This document shows positions 8,181 to 15,480 of a stretch of DNA of 64,000 bases, piece by piece (position 1 is the first letter of the stretch; each line of letters opens with the position of its first letter). This DNA comes from an uncultured bacterium (GTDB lineage Bacteria > Bacillota > Clostridia > Lachnospirales > Lachnospiraceae): NCBI GenBank assembly GCA_905215155.1, contig CAJMPJ010000010.1:23524-87523 (forward strand), read 5' to 3'. Both the position numbers and the translations under genes were made by a program. The notes below the pieces were generated by a model. The model had not been told where the DNA came from. It worked only from the letters and a program-made list of their open reading frames with translations, and made no database searches.

Positions 8181-9098
8181 ATGGATTCGATCAATTATAA
8201 TCTGACGGGAACCGTATTTGATATACAGCGGTTTTCCCTGCACGATGGTCCGGGAATCCGTACAATCGTATTTTTAAAGGGTTGTCCTCTCTCCTGCCAG
8301 TGGTGCAGCAATCCGGAATCCCAGAGTATAAACCCAGTAATGATGTATAAAAAAAGTGAGTGTATTCACTGCGGACGCTGTATCAAAGTCTGTAAGGTGA
8401 AAGCCATCAGCCCGGAGAATGAAACCTGGATTGACAGAGATAAGTGTACCGGATGCGGAGAGTGCGCCAATGCATGTCCGGCAGGTGCCCTGGTATCAAA
8501 GGGAAAGACCATGTCTGTCCAGCAGGTAGTACGGGAGTTAAAAAAAGATGCCACGACTTACCGCCGTTCCGGAGGGGGGATCACCCTTTCCGGAGGGGAG
8601 CCGCTGGTGCAGTATCAGTTTGCCTCAGAGCTTTTAAAAGCCAGTAAGAGTCAAGGCTGGAATACTGCCATAGAAACCGCTGGGATCGGAAGTGCCGAAG
8701 CGGTGGAAACCGTCATTCCCTATGTGGACACCGTCCTGTTGGACATTAAGCACATGGACAAAGAGAAGCACAAACGGTTTACCGGAGCCTCCAATGAGGT
8801 GGTTTTGCAGAATGCTCCCCGTATAAGCCAGATATCGGATACCGTCATCCGCGTCCCGGTGATTCCCAGCTTTAATTATTCGCCGGAGGAGATTCTGGCG
8901 ATTGCAGAATTTGCAAAAACATTGACAGGAATAAGAACCATACACCTTCTCCCCTATCATACATTTGGAGAAAACAAATATGGACTCATGGGGAAGGATT
9001 ACGGACTGAAGCATATAAAACCCTTAAACCCGGAGGACCTAAACGCGTGCAAAGAAGTAGTGGAACGCTGTGGGTTCCGGTGTGTGATCGGTGGTTAG
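8181..9098 (+). CDS. Glycyl radical enzyme activating enzyme (radical SAM)
   Basis: A 305-residue radical SAM activase that installs the glycyl radical on the diol dehydratase. The N-terminus holds IQRFSLHDGPGIRT and the radical-SAM cluster motif C-x3-C-x2-C in GCPLSCQWCSNPE. Two ferredoxin-type clusters follow, CIHCGRCIKVC and CTGCGECANAC, as in the glycerol dehydratase and pyruvate formate-lyase activase family. The SAM-binding GGE motif is in TLSGGEPLVQY. It reductively cleaves SAM to a 5'-deoxyadenosyl radical, which explains the SAM synthetase encoded in the same operon. It lies 33 bp after the dehydratase. Confidence 0.93.
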   Translation: MDSINYNLTGTVFDIQRFSLHDGPGIRTIVFLKGCPLSCQWCSNPESQSINPVMMYKKSECIHCGRCIKVCKVKAISPENETWIDRDKCTGCGECANACPAGALVSKGKTMSVQQVVRELKKDATTYRRSGGGITLSGGEPLVQYQFASELLKASKSQGWNTAIETAGIGSAEAVETVIPYVDTVLLDIKHMDKEKHKRFTGASNEVVLQNAPRISQISDTVIRVPVIPSFNYSPEEILAIAEFAKTLTGIRTIHLLPYHTFGENKYGLMGKDYGLKHIKPLNPEDLNACKEVVERCGFRCVIGG

Positions 9099-9124
9099 AG
9101 TGATTTGAGAATGGAGGAAAAGGA

Positions 9125-9922
9125 ATGGATCAGCAGTTAATTGAAAAAGTAATGAAACAGGTCTCGGATGAACTGGGAATAAAGCCGGAAGTCCAGAAAG
9201 AGACGGTAAAAGCAGAAACAGCACGTCCGGCCGCCGGAATCGGGCTGACTGAATTTGTAGGAACCTCCGTTGGCGATACCATAGGGCTTGTGATTGCCAG
9301 TGTGGACCCAATGCTTGCCGATGCCATGAAGCTGGGAAAATACCGTTCCATCGGAATCATCGGCGGCAGAGTTGGAGCAGGTCCGCAGATATGGGCCGTA
9401 GATGAGGCAGTAAAAGCGACCAACACGGAAATTATTTCCGTAGAGCTTCCCAGAGATACCAAAGGCGGAGCCGGTCACGGAAGTTTGATTTATATCGGTG
9501 CAGAGGATGTATCCGATGCCAGAAGGGCGGTAGAGATCGCACTTTCCGTCCTGCCAAAATACTTTGGTGATGTTTATTCCAACGATGCCGGTCATCTGGA
9601 GTTCCAGTATACGGCAAGAGCCAGCTATTGTCTGGAAAAAGCACTGGGAGCACCGGTAGGCAAAGCGTTTGGAATGACCTGTGCCGGCCCGGCAGCCATT
9701 GGAACCGTTCTTGCGGATATCGCAGTAAAGGCAGCCAATGTTGAAGTGGTAGGATACAGTTCCCCAGCTTCAGGCACCAGCTATTCCAATGAAGTAATAT
9801 TTACCTTTACCGGAGATTCCGGTGCGGTAAGGCAGGCAGTGCGTGCCGCAATAGAAGCAGGGAAGAAGATGCTTGGAGCAATGGGAGGAGAAGCAAAGTC
9901 TTCCCAGCCCCCCTATATTTGA
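9125..9922 (+). CDS. BMC-T tandem-domain shell protein (PduB-like)
   Basis: A 265-residue shell protein with two fused BMC domains, expected to form trimers that act as pseudohexamers in the microcompartment facets. The first domain spans about residues 40-145 (FVGTSVGDTIGLVIASVDP, IGIIGGRVGAGPQIWAVDEAV). The second follows from about 165 (GKAFGMTCAGPAAIGTVLADIAVKAANVE, segmented). The first 25 residues form a short amphipathic helix (QQLIEKVMKQVSDEL) and a Pro/Ala-rich linker, like the PduB N-terminus that ties the enzyme core to the shell. It is 26 bp downstream of the activase. Confidence 0.9.
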   Translation: MDQQLIEKVMKQVSDELGIKPEVQKETVKAETARPAAGIGLTEFVGTSVGDTIGLVIASVDPMLADAMKLGKYRSIGIIGGRVGAGPQIWAVDEAVKATNTEIISVELPRDTKGGAGHGSLIYIGAEDVSDARRAVEIALSVLPKYFGDVYSNDAGHLEFQYTARASYCLEKALGAPVGKAFGMTCAGPAAIGTVLADIAVKAANVEVVGYSSPASGTSYSNEVIFTFTGDSGAVRQAVRAAIEAGKKMLGAMGGEAKSSQPPYI

Positions 9923-9968
9923 TAAGAAACCCGGAGAGAAAACGAAGGAAACATAAGGAGGATTCACA

Positions 9969-10247
9969 ATGAGCGCAGATGCATTAGGTATGGTAGAGAC
10001 AAAAGGATTAATCGGAGCAATCGAGGCAGCAGATGCCATGGTAAAATCAGCAAATGTAACACTGGTTGGATATGAGAAAATCGGTTCCGGGCTTGTAACT
10101 GTTATGGTGAGAGGAGATGTGGGAGCCGTGAAAGCAGCCACCGATGCCGGTGCATCTTCTGCAGCAGCCGTTGGAGAACTTATTTCAACCCATGTCATTC
10201 CACGTCCCCATTCAGATGTGGAAAAGGTAATTCCCAATCTTCTGTAA
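9969..10247 (+). CDS. BMC-H hexameric shell protein (PduA/PduJ-like)
   Basis: A 92-residue single BMC domain with all family landmarks: [20 protein letters not shown], the pore-loop segment [20 protein letters not shown], and the C-terminal [12 protein letters not shown]. Hexamers tile the microcompartment facets, and the GSG pore loop would admit the diol and exclude the aldehyde. It is very similar to the second BMC-H at 14478 in the same operon, so one is probably a local duplication. AGGAGG stands 9 bp before the ATG. Confidence 0.95.
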   Translation: MSADALGMVETKGLIGAIEAADAMVKSANVTLVGYEKIGSGLVTVMVRGDVGAVKAATDAGASSAAAVGELISTHVIPRPHSDVEKVIPNLL

Positions 10248-10298
10248 TTGGGGCGATGGGACTTTGACCGTCCTATGACTTAAAATGAGGTGGATGAA

Positions 10299-11036
10299 TT
10301 GAAGATCAGTGAAGAACAGCTCAGGCAGTTGGTATGGAAGATATTAAAAAAGCTGGAAGAAGAGAGCAAAAAAGAAAAAAAACTGCTGTATATGGTCTGC
10401 ACCTCAGCCTGGGATGAAAGGTATGAAACGTTTCTGGAAGAGCTGCAGCTGTCGGGGCAATACCGTGTCTGTCCTGTCATTCCCGATGAATGGCAGGAAT
10501 CGGGCCTGGAATCCCGTTTGAAAGGCTTTCCTTCCTGTACCGGAATCCGCTGTTATTCCCAGGGAATACCAAAAAATTTAGAAGAAGCAGTTACCGCTTT
10601 TCCAGTAGTTTCCACCGAGGCGGTCGTGAAGACTGCTCTGTGCATACAGGATACATTTGAGACTTCCTGGGTGGCGGCCTGTTTTCGGGAGGGGAGCCGG
10701 GTTCTGTTTATGCAGACCGGACTCACCCCTTTTTCCGGAAAGGAACAGCCGGCCTATCAGGACCAGATCTTGTCTTATTACAGAAAAATCCTGGAATATG
10801 GAGTAGAAATCTGTTCCTGCAAGGAGTTGTGCAGTCCCGTTACGGCCGTTATTCCGGATAAAAAAACGGAAGTATGTGCAGCTGGCCCAAAACGGGTCAT
10901 AACAGCATCAACTGTAGAGCAGTATGCATCAGACGGGGTTCTCACTGTGCGCCAGGGGGACATTATTACAGATATGGCAAAAGACAGGGCAAGGGTGTTA
11001 AACATTGCCTTGCAGGAAACAAAAGTTGTGAGGTGA
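10299..11036 (+). CDS. Microcompartment-associated flavoprotein-like protein
   Basis: A protein of about 245 residues. The N-terminus (KISEEQLRQLVWKILKKLEEE) is an amphipathic helix like an encapsulation peptide. The middle resembles flavoprotein-family proteins seen in other microcompartment loci: VVSTEAVVKTALCIQDTFET and YYRKILEYGVEICSCKEL match the pattern vlS-nt-AK-AlGI-DtL and Y---LE-yGv. The C-terminus, KRVITASTVEQYASDGVLTV then a GDIITDMAKDRAR motif, is a recurrent tail in microcompartment accessory proteins. The usual phosphate-binding glycines are weak, so cofactor binding is doubtful. Start: GTG 10290 is in frame, but AGGTGG (10288-10293) is placed for TTG 10299. Function unknown; it may be a core scaffold or a redox accessory. 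Confidence 0.6.
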   Translation: MKISEEQLRQLVWKILKKLEEESKKEKKLLYMVCTSAWDERYETFLEELQLSGQYRVCPVIPDEWQESGLESRLKGFPSCTGIRCYSQGIPKNLEEAVTAFPVVSTEAVVKTALCIQDTFETSWVAACFREGSRVLFMQTGLTPFSGKEQPAYQDQILSYYRKILEYGVEICSCKELCSPVTAVIPDKKTEVCAAGPKRVITASTVEQYASDGVLTVRQGDIITDMAKDRARVLNIALQETKVVR

Positions 11037-11040
11037 TGAA

Positions 11041-11556
11041 ATGAAACAGGCATTGGGATTGGTTGAGATCCAGGGATTATCAACGGCAGTACTGGTAGCG
11101 GATACTATGGTGAAAGCGGCAAATGTCAGCATTCTTGAGATTGAAAACTCCAAAGGCCAGGGCTATATGACCATTAAAGTTGCTGGAGATGTGGGTGCCG
11201 TCAATGCGGCTGTCAGCGCAGGCAGGCAGACAGGATTGGAAAACCAGAAACTGGTGTCCTGGAACGTGATTGCCCGGCCCGCAGATTCCGTAGAACAGGT
11301 CTTTGGAGCTGCGAAACAAGCAAAGACAGAGCAGGAAGCAGAAGCAGCAGCTGAAGTAGAAGAAATTGTTCAAGAAGAAGAAACAATTAAAAAAGAAGAT
11401 ACATTAAATCCAGAAGAAACAATTCAAGCGGAAGAAGTAAAAGAGTCGGAACAAGCAGCACCTGCACAAATTGCGGAAGAAGTCCGGGAAACAAAAGAAC
11501 CGGCACCTGCCAGTGCTTCTGCAAAAAGAACCGGCAGCCGTAAAAATAGAAGTTGA
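11041..11556 (+). CDS. BMC-H shell protein with long charged C-terminal tail
   Basis: A 171-residue protein. Residues 1-90 are a BMC domain (MKQALGLVEIQGLSTAVLVA, pore-side ENSKGQGYMTIKVAGDVGAV, VIARPADSVEQVF). It diverges clearly from the two standard BMC-H proteins, and its pore loop is SKGQG instead of IGSG. Residues 95-160 are a low-complexity Glu/Ala/Gln-rich acidic tail that ends in a short basic patch (KRTGSRKNR). PduK and EutK also combine a BMC domain with a C-terminal extension, but those are folded or metal-binding, unlike this one. The tail may face the cytosol or recruit enzymes. The start is 4 bp after the preceding stop, so the genes are translationally coupled. Confidence 0.88.
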   Translation: MKQALGLVEIQGLSTAVLVADTMVKAANVSILEIENSKGQGYMTIKVAGDVGAVNAAVSAGRQTGLENQKLVSWNVIARPADSVEQVFGAAKQAKTEQEAEAAAEVEEIVQEEETIKKEDTLNPEETIQAEEVKESEQAAPAQIAEEVRETKEPAPASASAKRTGSRKNRS

Positions 11557-11601
11557 CCGCAGGCATCAAGCGGCTTGTGACAGGAAAGGAAAGGGAACAG
11601 A

Positions 11602-11865
11602 ATGAGGCTGGCAAAGATTACCGGTACGGTTGTAGCGACCAGAAAGGATGAGACCCTGACGGGCTACAAACTGATGATCGTCCGCAGGATCGACGTCCAC
11701 GGGAATTTCATAGATTCGGAAGAAGTGGCGGTAGATTATGTGGGGGCAGGAGTCGGTGAGACGGTCCTTATCGGCCAGGGCTCTTCTGTCCGTGTAGATA
11801 AGAAGAAGCGGGAGGCCGTCATTGACATGGCGATCATCGGAATTGTTGATACCGTTGTAGGTTAA
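11602..11865 (+). CDS. BMC-P pentameric vertex protein (EutN/CcmL/PduN family)
   Basis: An 87-residue pentamer-forming protein that caps microcompartment vertices. It starts with MRLAKITGTVVATRKDETLTG (family pattern M-la-V-G-vvat-k---l-G), has YVGAGVGETVLIGQGSSVR and ends with DMAIIGIVDTV, all typical. It is the only vertex protein in the locus, as expected for a minimal shell. AAAGGAAAGGGAA precedes the ATG. Confidence 0.94.
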   Translation: MRLAKITGTVVATRKDETLTGYKLMIVRRIDVHGNFIDSEEVAVDYVGAGVGETVLIGQGSSVRVDKKKREAVIDMAIIGIVDTVVG

Positions 11866-11911
11866 AAACGTTCTCCTTATCAGCTTAACAGGAAAGGAGG
11901 TAAGAATTAGT

Positions 11912-13225
11912 ATGATTAGCAGCATTTACTCCAGTGTAACGGAGGCAGTAGCAGCCGCAAAGACCGCATCCGTAAGATATGCGGAGTTGAGTCTGAATGA
12001 GCGGCGGCAGGTGATAGAAGCAGTAAAGACGGCTCTCCGCCCCATTGCAGGAGAACTGGCGGCACTGACGGTGGCAGAGACGTGTATGGGCAATGAAACC
12101 GATAAGACCGAAAAGATCCGTCTTGCCATAGAGAAAACTCCAGGAGTGGAAGACCTGATTACAGAGGTCAATACAGGAGATCACGGCATGACCCTTTATG
12201 AGCTTGCTCCTGCAGGGGTCGTCTGTGCAGTCCAGCCCTCCACCAATCCATGTGCCACACTCATAAACAACACCATTGGAATGCTTGCGGCAGGAAACAG
12301 TGTGGTCCATTGTCCTCACCCCAGAGCACTTCGGGTCTCCCAGCTGGTGACGGCAGTGATCAGCAATGCGGTTATGGATACGTGTAACATACCGGATCTT
12401 GTGGTAACACTCCATGAAAGTCTTATGGGATATACCAAAGAGCTCATGAGTCATCCCGATGTAGATCTGGTGGTCTGCACAGGAGGCGCCGACGCCCTTC
12501 ATCAGGCGATGAATTCGGGAAAAAGGGTGATCGGAGCAGGACCGGCAAACCCGGTTGCCATTGTAGATGAAACCGCAGATATGAAGCAGGCGGCCTATGA
12601 TATCGTTCGGGGAGCAGCCTTTGACCACAATTTAATGTGCACTTCCGAAAAAGCCATTGTGGTAACAGAACCAGCAGCCGACGCTTTGATCTATCAGCTT
12701 TTGAAAAATGGGGTCTATTATGTGAAAAATGAAGAAGAAATTGAAAAGCTTCTTCGTGCTGTCATCACAGAAGACCGGGTGGTCAATAAAAAACTGGAAG
12801 GAAAAAGTGCAGATAAAATCCTTGCCAGCGCAGGAATTTCCTGTTCTTCTCCTGTAAAGCTGATCGTGGTGGAAACGAAAAAGACCCACCCCTTTGCCAC
12901 TCTTGAACTTCTCATGCCCCTTGTACCTCTTATCAAGGCAGCGGATTTTTTGCAGGCATTGGAGACAGCCTTTGAGCTGGAACAAGGGTTTAAGCATACG
13001 GCAACCATTCATTCCCAGTGCATCGAACACTTAAACCGTGCGGCGCAGAAGATGCAGACCTCAGTATTTGTAAAAAACGGCCCGTCTCTCCTTGGCGTCG
13101 GGTTTGACCTTGAGGGGCATGCCAGCTTTACCGTAGCAACGGCAACGGGAGAGGGAACTGCCACTGCAAGGCACTTCACCAGGAGGAGAAGGTGTACGCT
13201 GACAGACGGCTTCTCCCTCCGTTAA
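11912..13225 (+). CDS. CoA-acylating aldehyde dehydrogenase, PduP/EutE-like, without encapsulation peptide
   Basis: A 437-residue aldehyde dehydrogenase of the PduP/EutE type, converting an aldehyde, NAD+ and CoA to acyl-CoA. The catalytic Cys243 lies in FDHNLMCTSEK, and cofactor-site blocks VQPSTNPC, CPHPRA and VVCTGGADALHQAMNSG are present. Unlike the second copy at 15481, it starts directly in the catalytic fold (MISSIYSSVTEAVAAAK) with no N-terminal amphipathic targeting helix. Several blocks also differ (FDHNLMCTSEK against FDNNVPCIAEK). It therefore may have another aldehyde substrate, work at the shell's outside, or enter the core by pairing with the other enzyme. AAAGGAGG precedes ATG 11912. 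Confidence 0.88.
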   Translation: MISSIYSSVTEAVAAAKTASVRYAELSLNERRQVIEAVKTALRPIAGELAALTVAETCMGNETDKTEKIRLAIEKTPGVEDLITEVNTGDHGMTLYELAPAGVVCAVQPSTNPCATLINNTIGMLAAGNSVVHCPHPRALRVSQLVTAVISNAVMDTCNIPDLVVTLHESLMGYTKELMSHPDVDLVVCTGGADALHQAMNSGKRVIGAGPANPVAIVDETADMKQAAYDIVRGAAFDHNLMCTSEKAIVVTEPAADALIYQLLKNGVYYVKNEEEIEKLLRAVITEDRVVNKKLEGKSADKILASAGISCSSPVKLIVVETKKTHPFATLELLMPLVPLIKAADFLQALETAFELEQGFKHTATIHSQCIEHLNRAAQKMQTSVFVKNGPSLLGVGFDLEGHASFTVATATGEGTATARHFTRRRRCTLTDGFSLR

Positions 13226-13250
13226 TCATTGAGAAAGCAGGTTGATGAAA

Positions 13251-14435
13251 ATGTTGGAAGGGTGCCAATCAAGAACCTATTTGGTAACCTCGGAATCAGT
13301 AACCAGAGGGCATCCCGATAAAGTCTGCGATCAGATTGCGGACGGGATTCTGGATGCCTATCTGAACGAGGACCCTGCTTCCAGGGTGGCGGTAGAGGTT
13401 ATGGCTTCTACGGATACTCTGATGGTGGCAGGAGAAGTCACCTCCACTGCCCGGATTGATGTGGTAAAAAAAGCAAGAGAAATCATCCGGGAGATCGGGT
13501 ATGTGGAACATGGCAAAGGCTTTGATGCAGATACCTGCATGATCTTTACCAATATTCACAGCCAGTCGCCGGATATTTCCCAGGGAGTGACCAAGAAGAC
13601 CGACGGGAAGAAGGAAGTGCTTGGCGGAGGAGACCAGGGAGTTATGTACGGCTATGCGGTCGATGAGACCGAAAGCCTGATGCCTTTGCCCTGTTATCTG
13701 GCAAACCGTCTGGCAGAACGGCTGGACTGCGTCAGAATCACTCAGGGAGCCTCTTTTTTATATCCCGACGGAAAGACTCAGGTCACGGTGCGCTACAACC
13801 AGGCAGGGGAACCCATAGGAATCCACAGCATCGTTGTATCTGCCCAGCACAGCGAAAAGGTGTCCCGGGAAGTCCTGGAGGCATTTATCCGGTGTACGGT
13901 CATTGAGCCGGTGATTGATCCTGCCCTTCTCACACCGGAGACGAGGATTCATATCAATCCCACCGGACGGTTTGTGATCGGCGGTCCGGCAGGAGATACG
14001 GGGGTCACCGGAAGAAAGATCATGGTGGACACCTATGGGACCGTCGGAAAGCATGGAGGCGGAGCCTTTTCCGGGAAGGACCCCACGAAGGTGGACCGTT
14101 CCGCTGCCTATATGGCCCGCTATGTGGCAAAGAACATTGTAGCAGCAGGCTTGGCAAAAAGGTGTGAAGTAGCGTTTGCCTATGTCATCGGCGGAGTGGA
14201 GCCGGAGGCGGTCACGGTCAATACCTTCGGAACAGGAACCATTGGAGACGGCCAGATTGAAGCCTTGATAAAAAATGTATTTTCTTTTGGAGTTTCCGAG
14301 TGCATTACCCAATTGAAACTGAGACGGCCTCAATATTTAAAGACGGCCGCATACGGGCATTTCGGAAGAACAGACCAGGGATTTGGCTGGGAAGAGACCG
14401 ATAAGGCATGGATACTAAAACAGTTGGCCTTTTAA
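13251..14435 (+). CDS. metK: S-adenosylmethionine synthetase, GRM-locus copy
   Basis: A full-length SAM synthetase of about 395 residues, making SAM from ATP and methionine. Conserved parts include TSESVTRGHPDKVCDQIADG, GGGDQGVMYGYA (usual GAGDQG), the P-loop-like GGGAFSGKDPTKVDRSAAY, and the C-terminal FGRTD. It sits inside the microcompartment operon between an aldehyde dehydrogenase and a shell gene, so it probably supplies SAM for the glycyl-radical activase. I recall SAM synthetase genes in some GRM3-type loci, which I cannot check here. The Ala-to-Gly change and other drift suggest a specialised paralogue. Starts TTG 13242, ATG 13245 and ATG 13251 are in frame; AAGCAGG (13235-13241) fits 13251 best. 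Confidence 0.9.
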   Translation: MLEGCQSRTYLVTSESVTRGHPDKVCDQIADGILDAYLNEDPASRVAVEVMASTDTLMVAGEVTSTARIDVVKKAREIIREIGYVEHGKGFDADTCMIFTNIHSQSPDISQGVTKKTDGKKEVLGGGDQGVMYGYAVDETESLMPLPCYLANRLAERLDCVRITQGASFLYPDGKTQVTVRYNQAGEPIGIHSIVVSAQHSEKVSREVLEAFIRCTVIEPVIDPALLTPETRIHINPTGRFVIGGPAGDTGVTGRKIMVDTYGTVGKHGGGAFSGKDPTKVDRSAAYMARYVAKNIVAAGLAKRCEVAFAYVIGGVEPEAVTVNTFGTGTIGDGQIEALIKNVFSFGVSECITQLKLRRPQYLKTAAYGHFGRTDQGFGWEETDKAWILKQLAF

Positions 14436-14477
14436 TATATTATGATAATCAGAACAAAAAATCAGGAGGAAAAACAA

Positions 14478-14753
14478 ATGTCAAATGAAGCATTAGGAAT
14501 GGTGGAAACAAAAGGTCTGGTAGGTGCGATTGAAGCCGCAGACGCAATGACAAAAGCAGCAAATGTAACCATGATAGGATACGAAAAGATCGGTTCCGGT
14601 CTTGTAACGGTTATGGTACGCGGAGATGTGGGCGCTGTAAAAGCATCCGTAGACGCAGGAGCAGCCGCAGCCGCAAATGTAGGGGAAGTGGTATCCCAGC
14701 ATGTCATTCCAAGACCTCATACCGATGTGGAGAAGATTCTGCCCAAATTATAA
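14478..14753 (+). CDS. BMC-H hexameric shell protein, second copy
   Basis: A 91-residue single BMC domain nearly identical in pattern to the product of 9969, differing mainly at scattered surface positions (for example [11 protein letters not shown] against [11 protein letters not shown]). Both keep the [16 protein letters not shown] pore region. The start is taken at ATG 14478, 7 bp after AGGAGGA (14464-14470); an upstream ATG at 14442 has no ribosome site and would add a non-family N-terminus. Two near-identical BMC-H proteins recall PduA and PduJ. Confidence 0.94.
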   Translation: MSNEALGMVETKGLVGAIEAADAMTKAANVTMIGYEKIGSGLVTVMVRGDVGAVKASVDAGAAAAANVGEVVSQHVIPRPHTDVEKILPKL

Positions 14754-14793
14754 ACTGTCAGGGAAATAACACGTTCAAAAGGAAAAGGGAATC

Positions 14794-15474
14794 ATGGATA
14801 AAGAAGAATTAATCAAGCTTGTTACCAAGCGGGTGATCGAGAAAATCAAAGATTATGATGCATATAAAGTTCCCATTGGGGTATCGAACCGGCATGTCCA
14901 TGTATCCAGACAGGATTTAGACATACTTTATGGAAAAGGCTACGAACTGACAAAAAAAGCTGATTTAAAACAGCCGGGACAGTTTGCAAGCAATGAGACA
15001 GTAACCATACGAGGCCCTAAGGGAGAATTTGAACGGGTACGGATTCTTGGACCAGTGAGAAAACAAAGTCAGGTGGAAGTTTCAAAAACCGACAGTTTTC
15101 GTCTTGGAATCCGTCCTCTCATAAAGGAATCCGGAGATTTAGAAGGAACTCCCGGACTGGAATTAATCGGTCCGGAAGGTACAGTTTCTCTTTCCAGTGG
15201 TGCCATTGTTGCATTACGCCATATACATATGACGCCCGGGCAGGCACTTGCCATGGGTCTGAAAGACAAAGATATGGTAGAGGTGGAGGTATTTGGTGAG
15301 AGACGCGGTGTATTTGGAGATGTTCTGGTCCGGGTATCGGACCAGTTCGCTCTGGAAATGCATGTAGACGTTGATGAGGCCAATGCCTTCTCATTAAGCA
15401 ATGGGGACCACGTAGTCATCAGAAAGAGCAGTAAGGATTGCCAAAGCAGATTCACAATAAGGGAAAGAAGGTAG
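14794..15474 (+). CDS. pduL: Phosphate propanoyltransferase PduL
   Basis: A 226-residue phosphotransacylase of the PduL type, which interconverts acyl-CoA and acyl-phosphate and regenerates CoA inside the compartment. Two beta-barrel domains carry the zinc/substrate motifs VGVSNRHVH-type (here IGVSNRHVHVS) and LRHIHMTP, giving the His ligands. The N-terminus (MDKEELIKLVTKRVIEKIKDY) is an amphipathic helix with the character of an encapsulation peptide. It lies directly upstream of PduP and feeds the acetate kinase at 2677. Confidence 0.95.
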   Translation: MDKEELIKLVTKRVIEKIKDYDAYKVPIGVSNRHVHVSRQDLDILYGKGYELTKKADLKQPGQFASNETVTIRGPKGEFERVRILGPVRKQSQVEVSKTDSFRLGIRPLIKESGDLEGTPGLELIGPEGTVSLSSGAIVALRHIHMTPGQALAMGLKDKDMVEVEVFGERRGVFGDVLVRVSDQFALEMHVDVDEANAFSLSNGDHVVIRKSSKDCQSRFTIRERR

Positions 15475-15480
15475 AGACAC

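Noticed and set aside
11885..12628. Long antisense ORF on the minus strand inside the aldehyde dehydrogenase gene
   Set aside because: It lies wholly opposite a well conserved gene, has no ribosome site and resembles no family. Other long antisense frames (for example 22147-22872 and 59745-60494) were rejected for the same reason.
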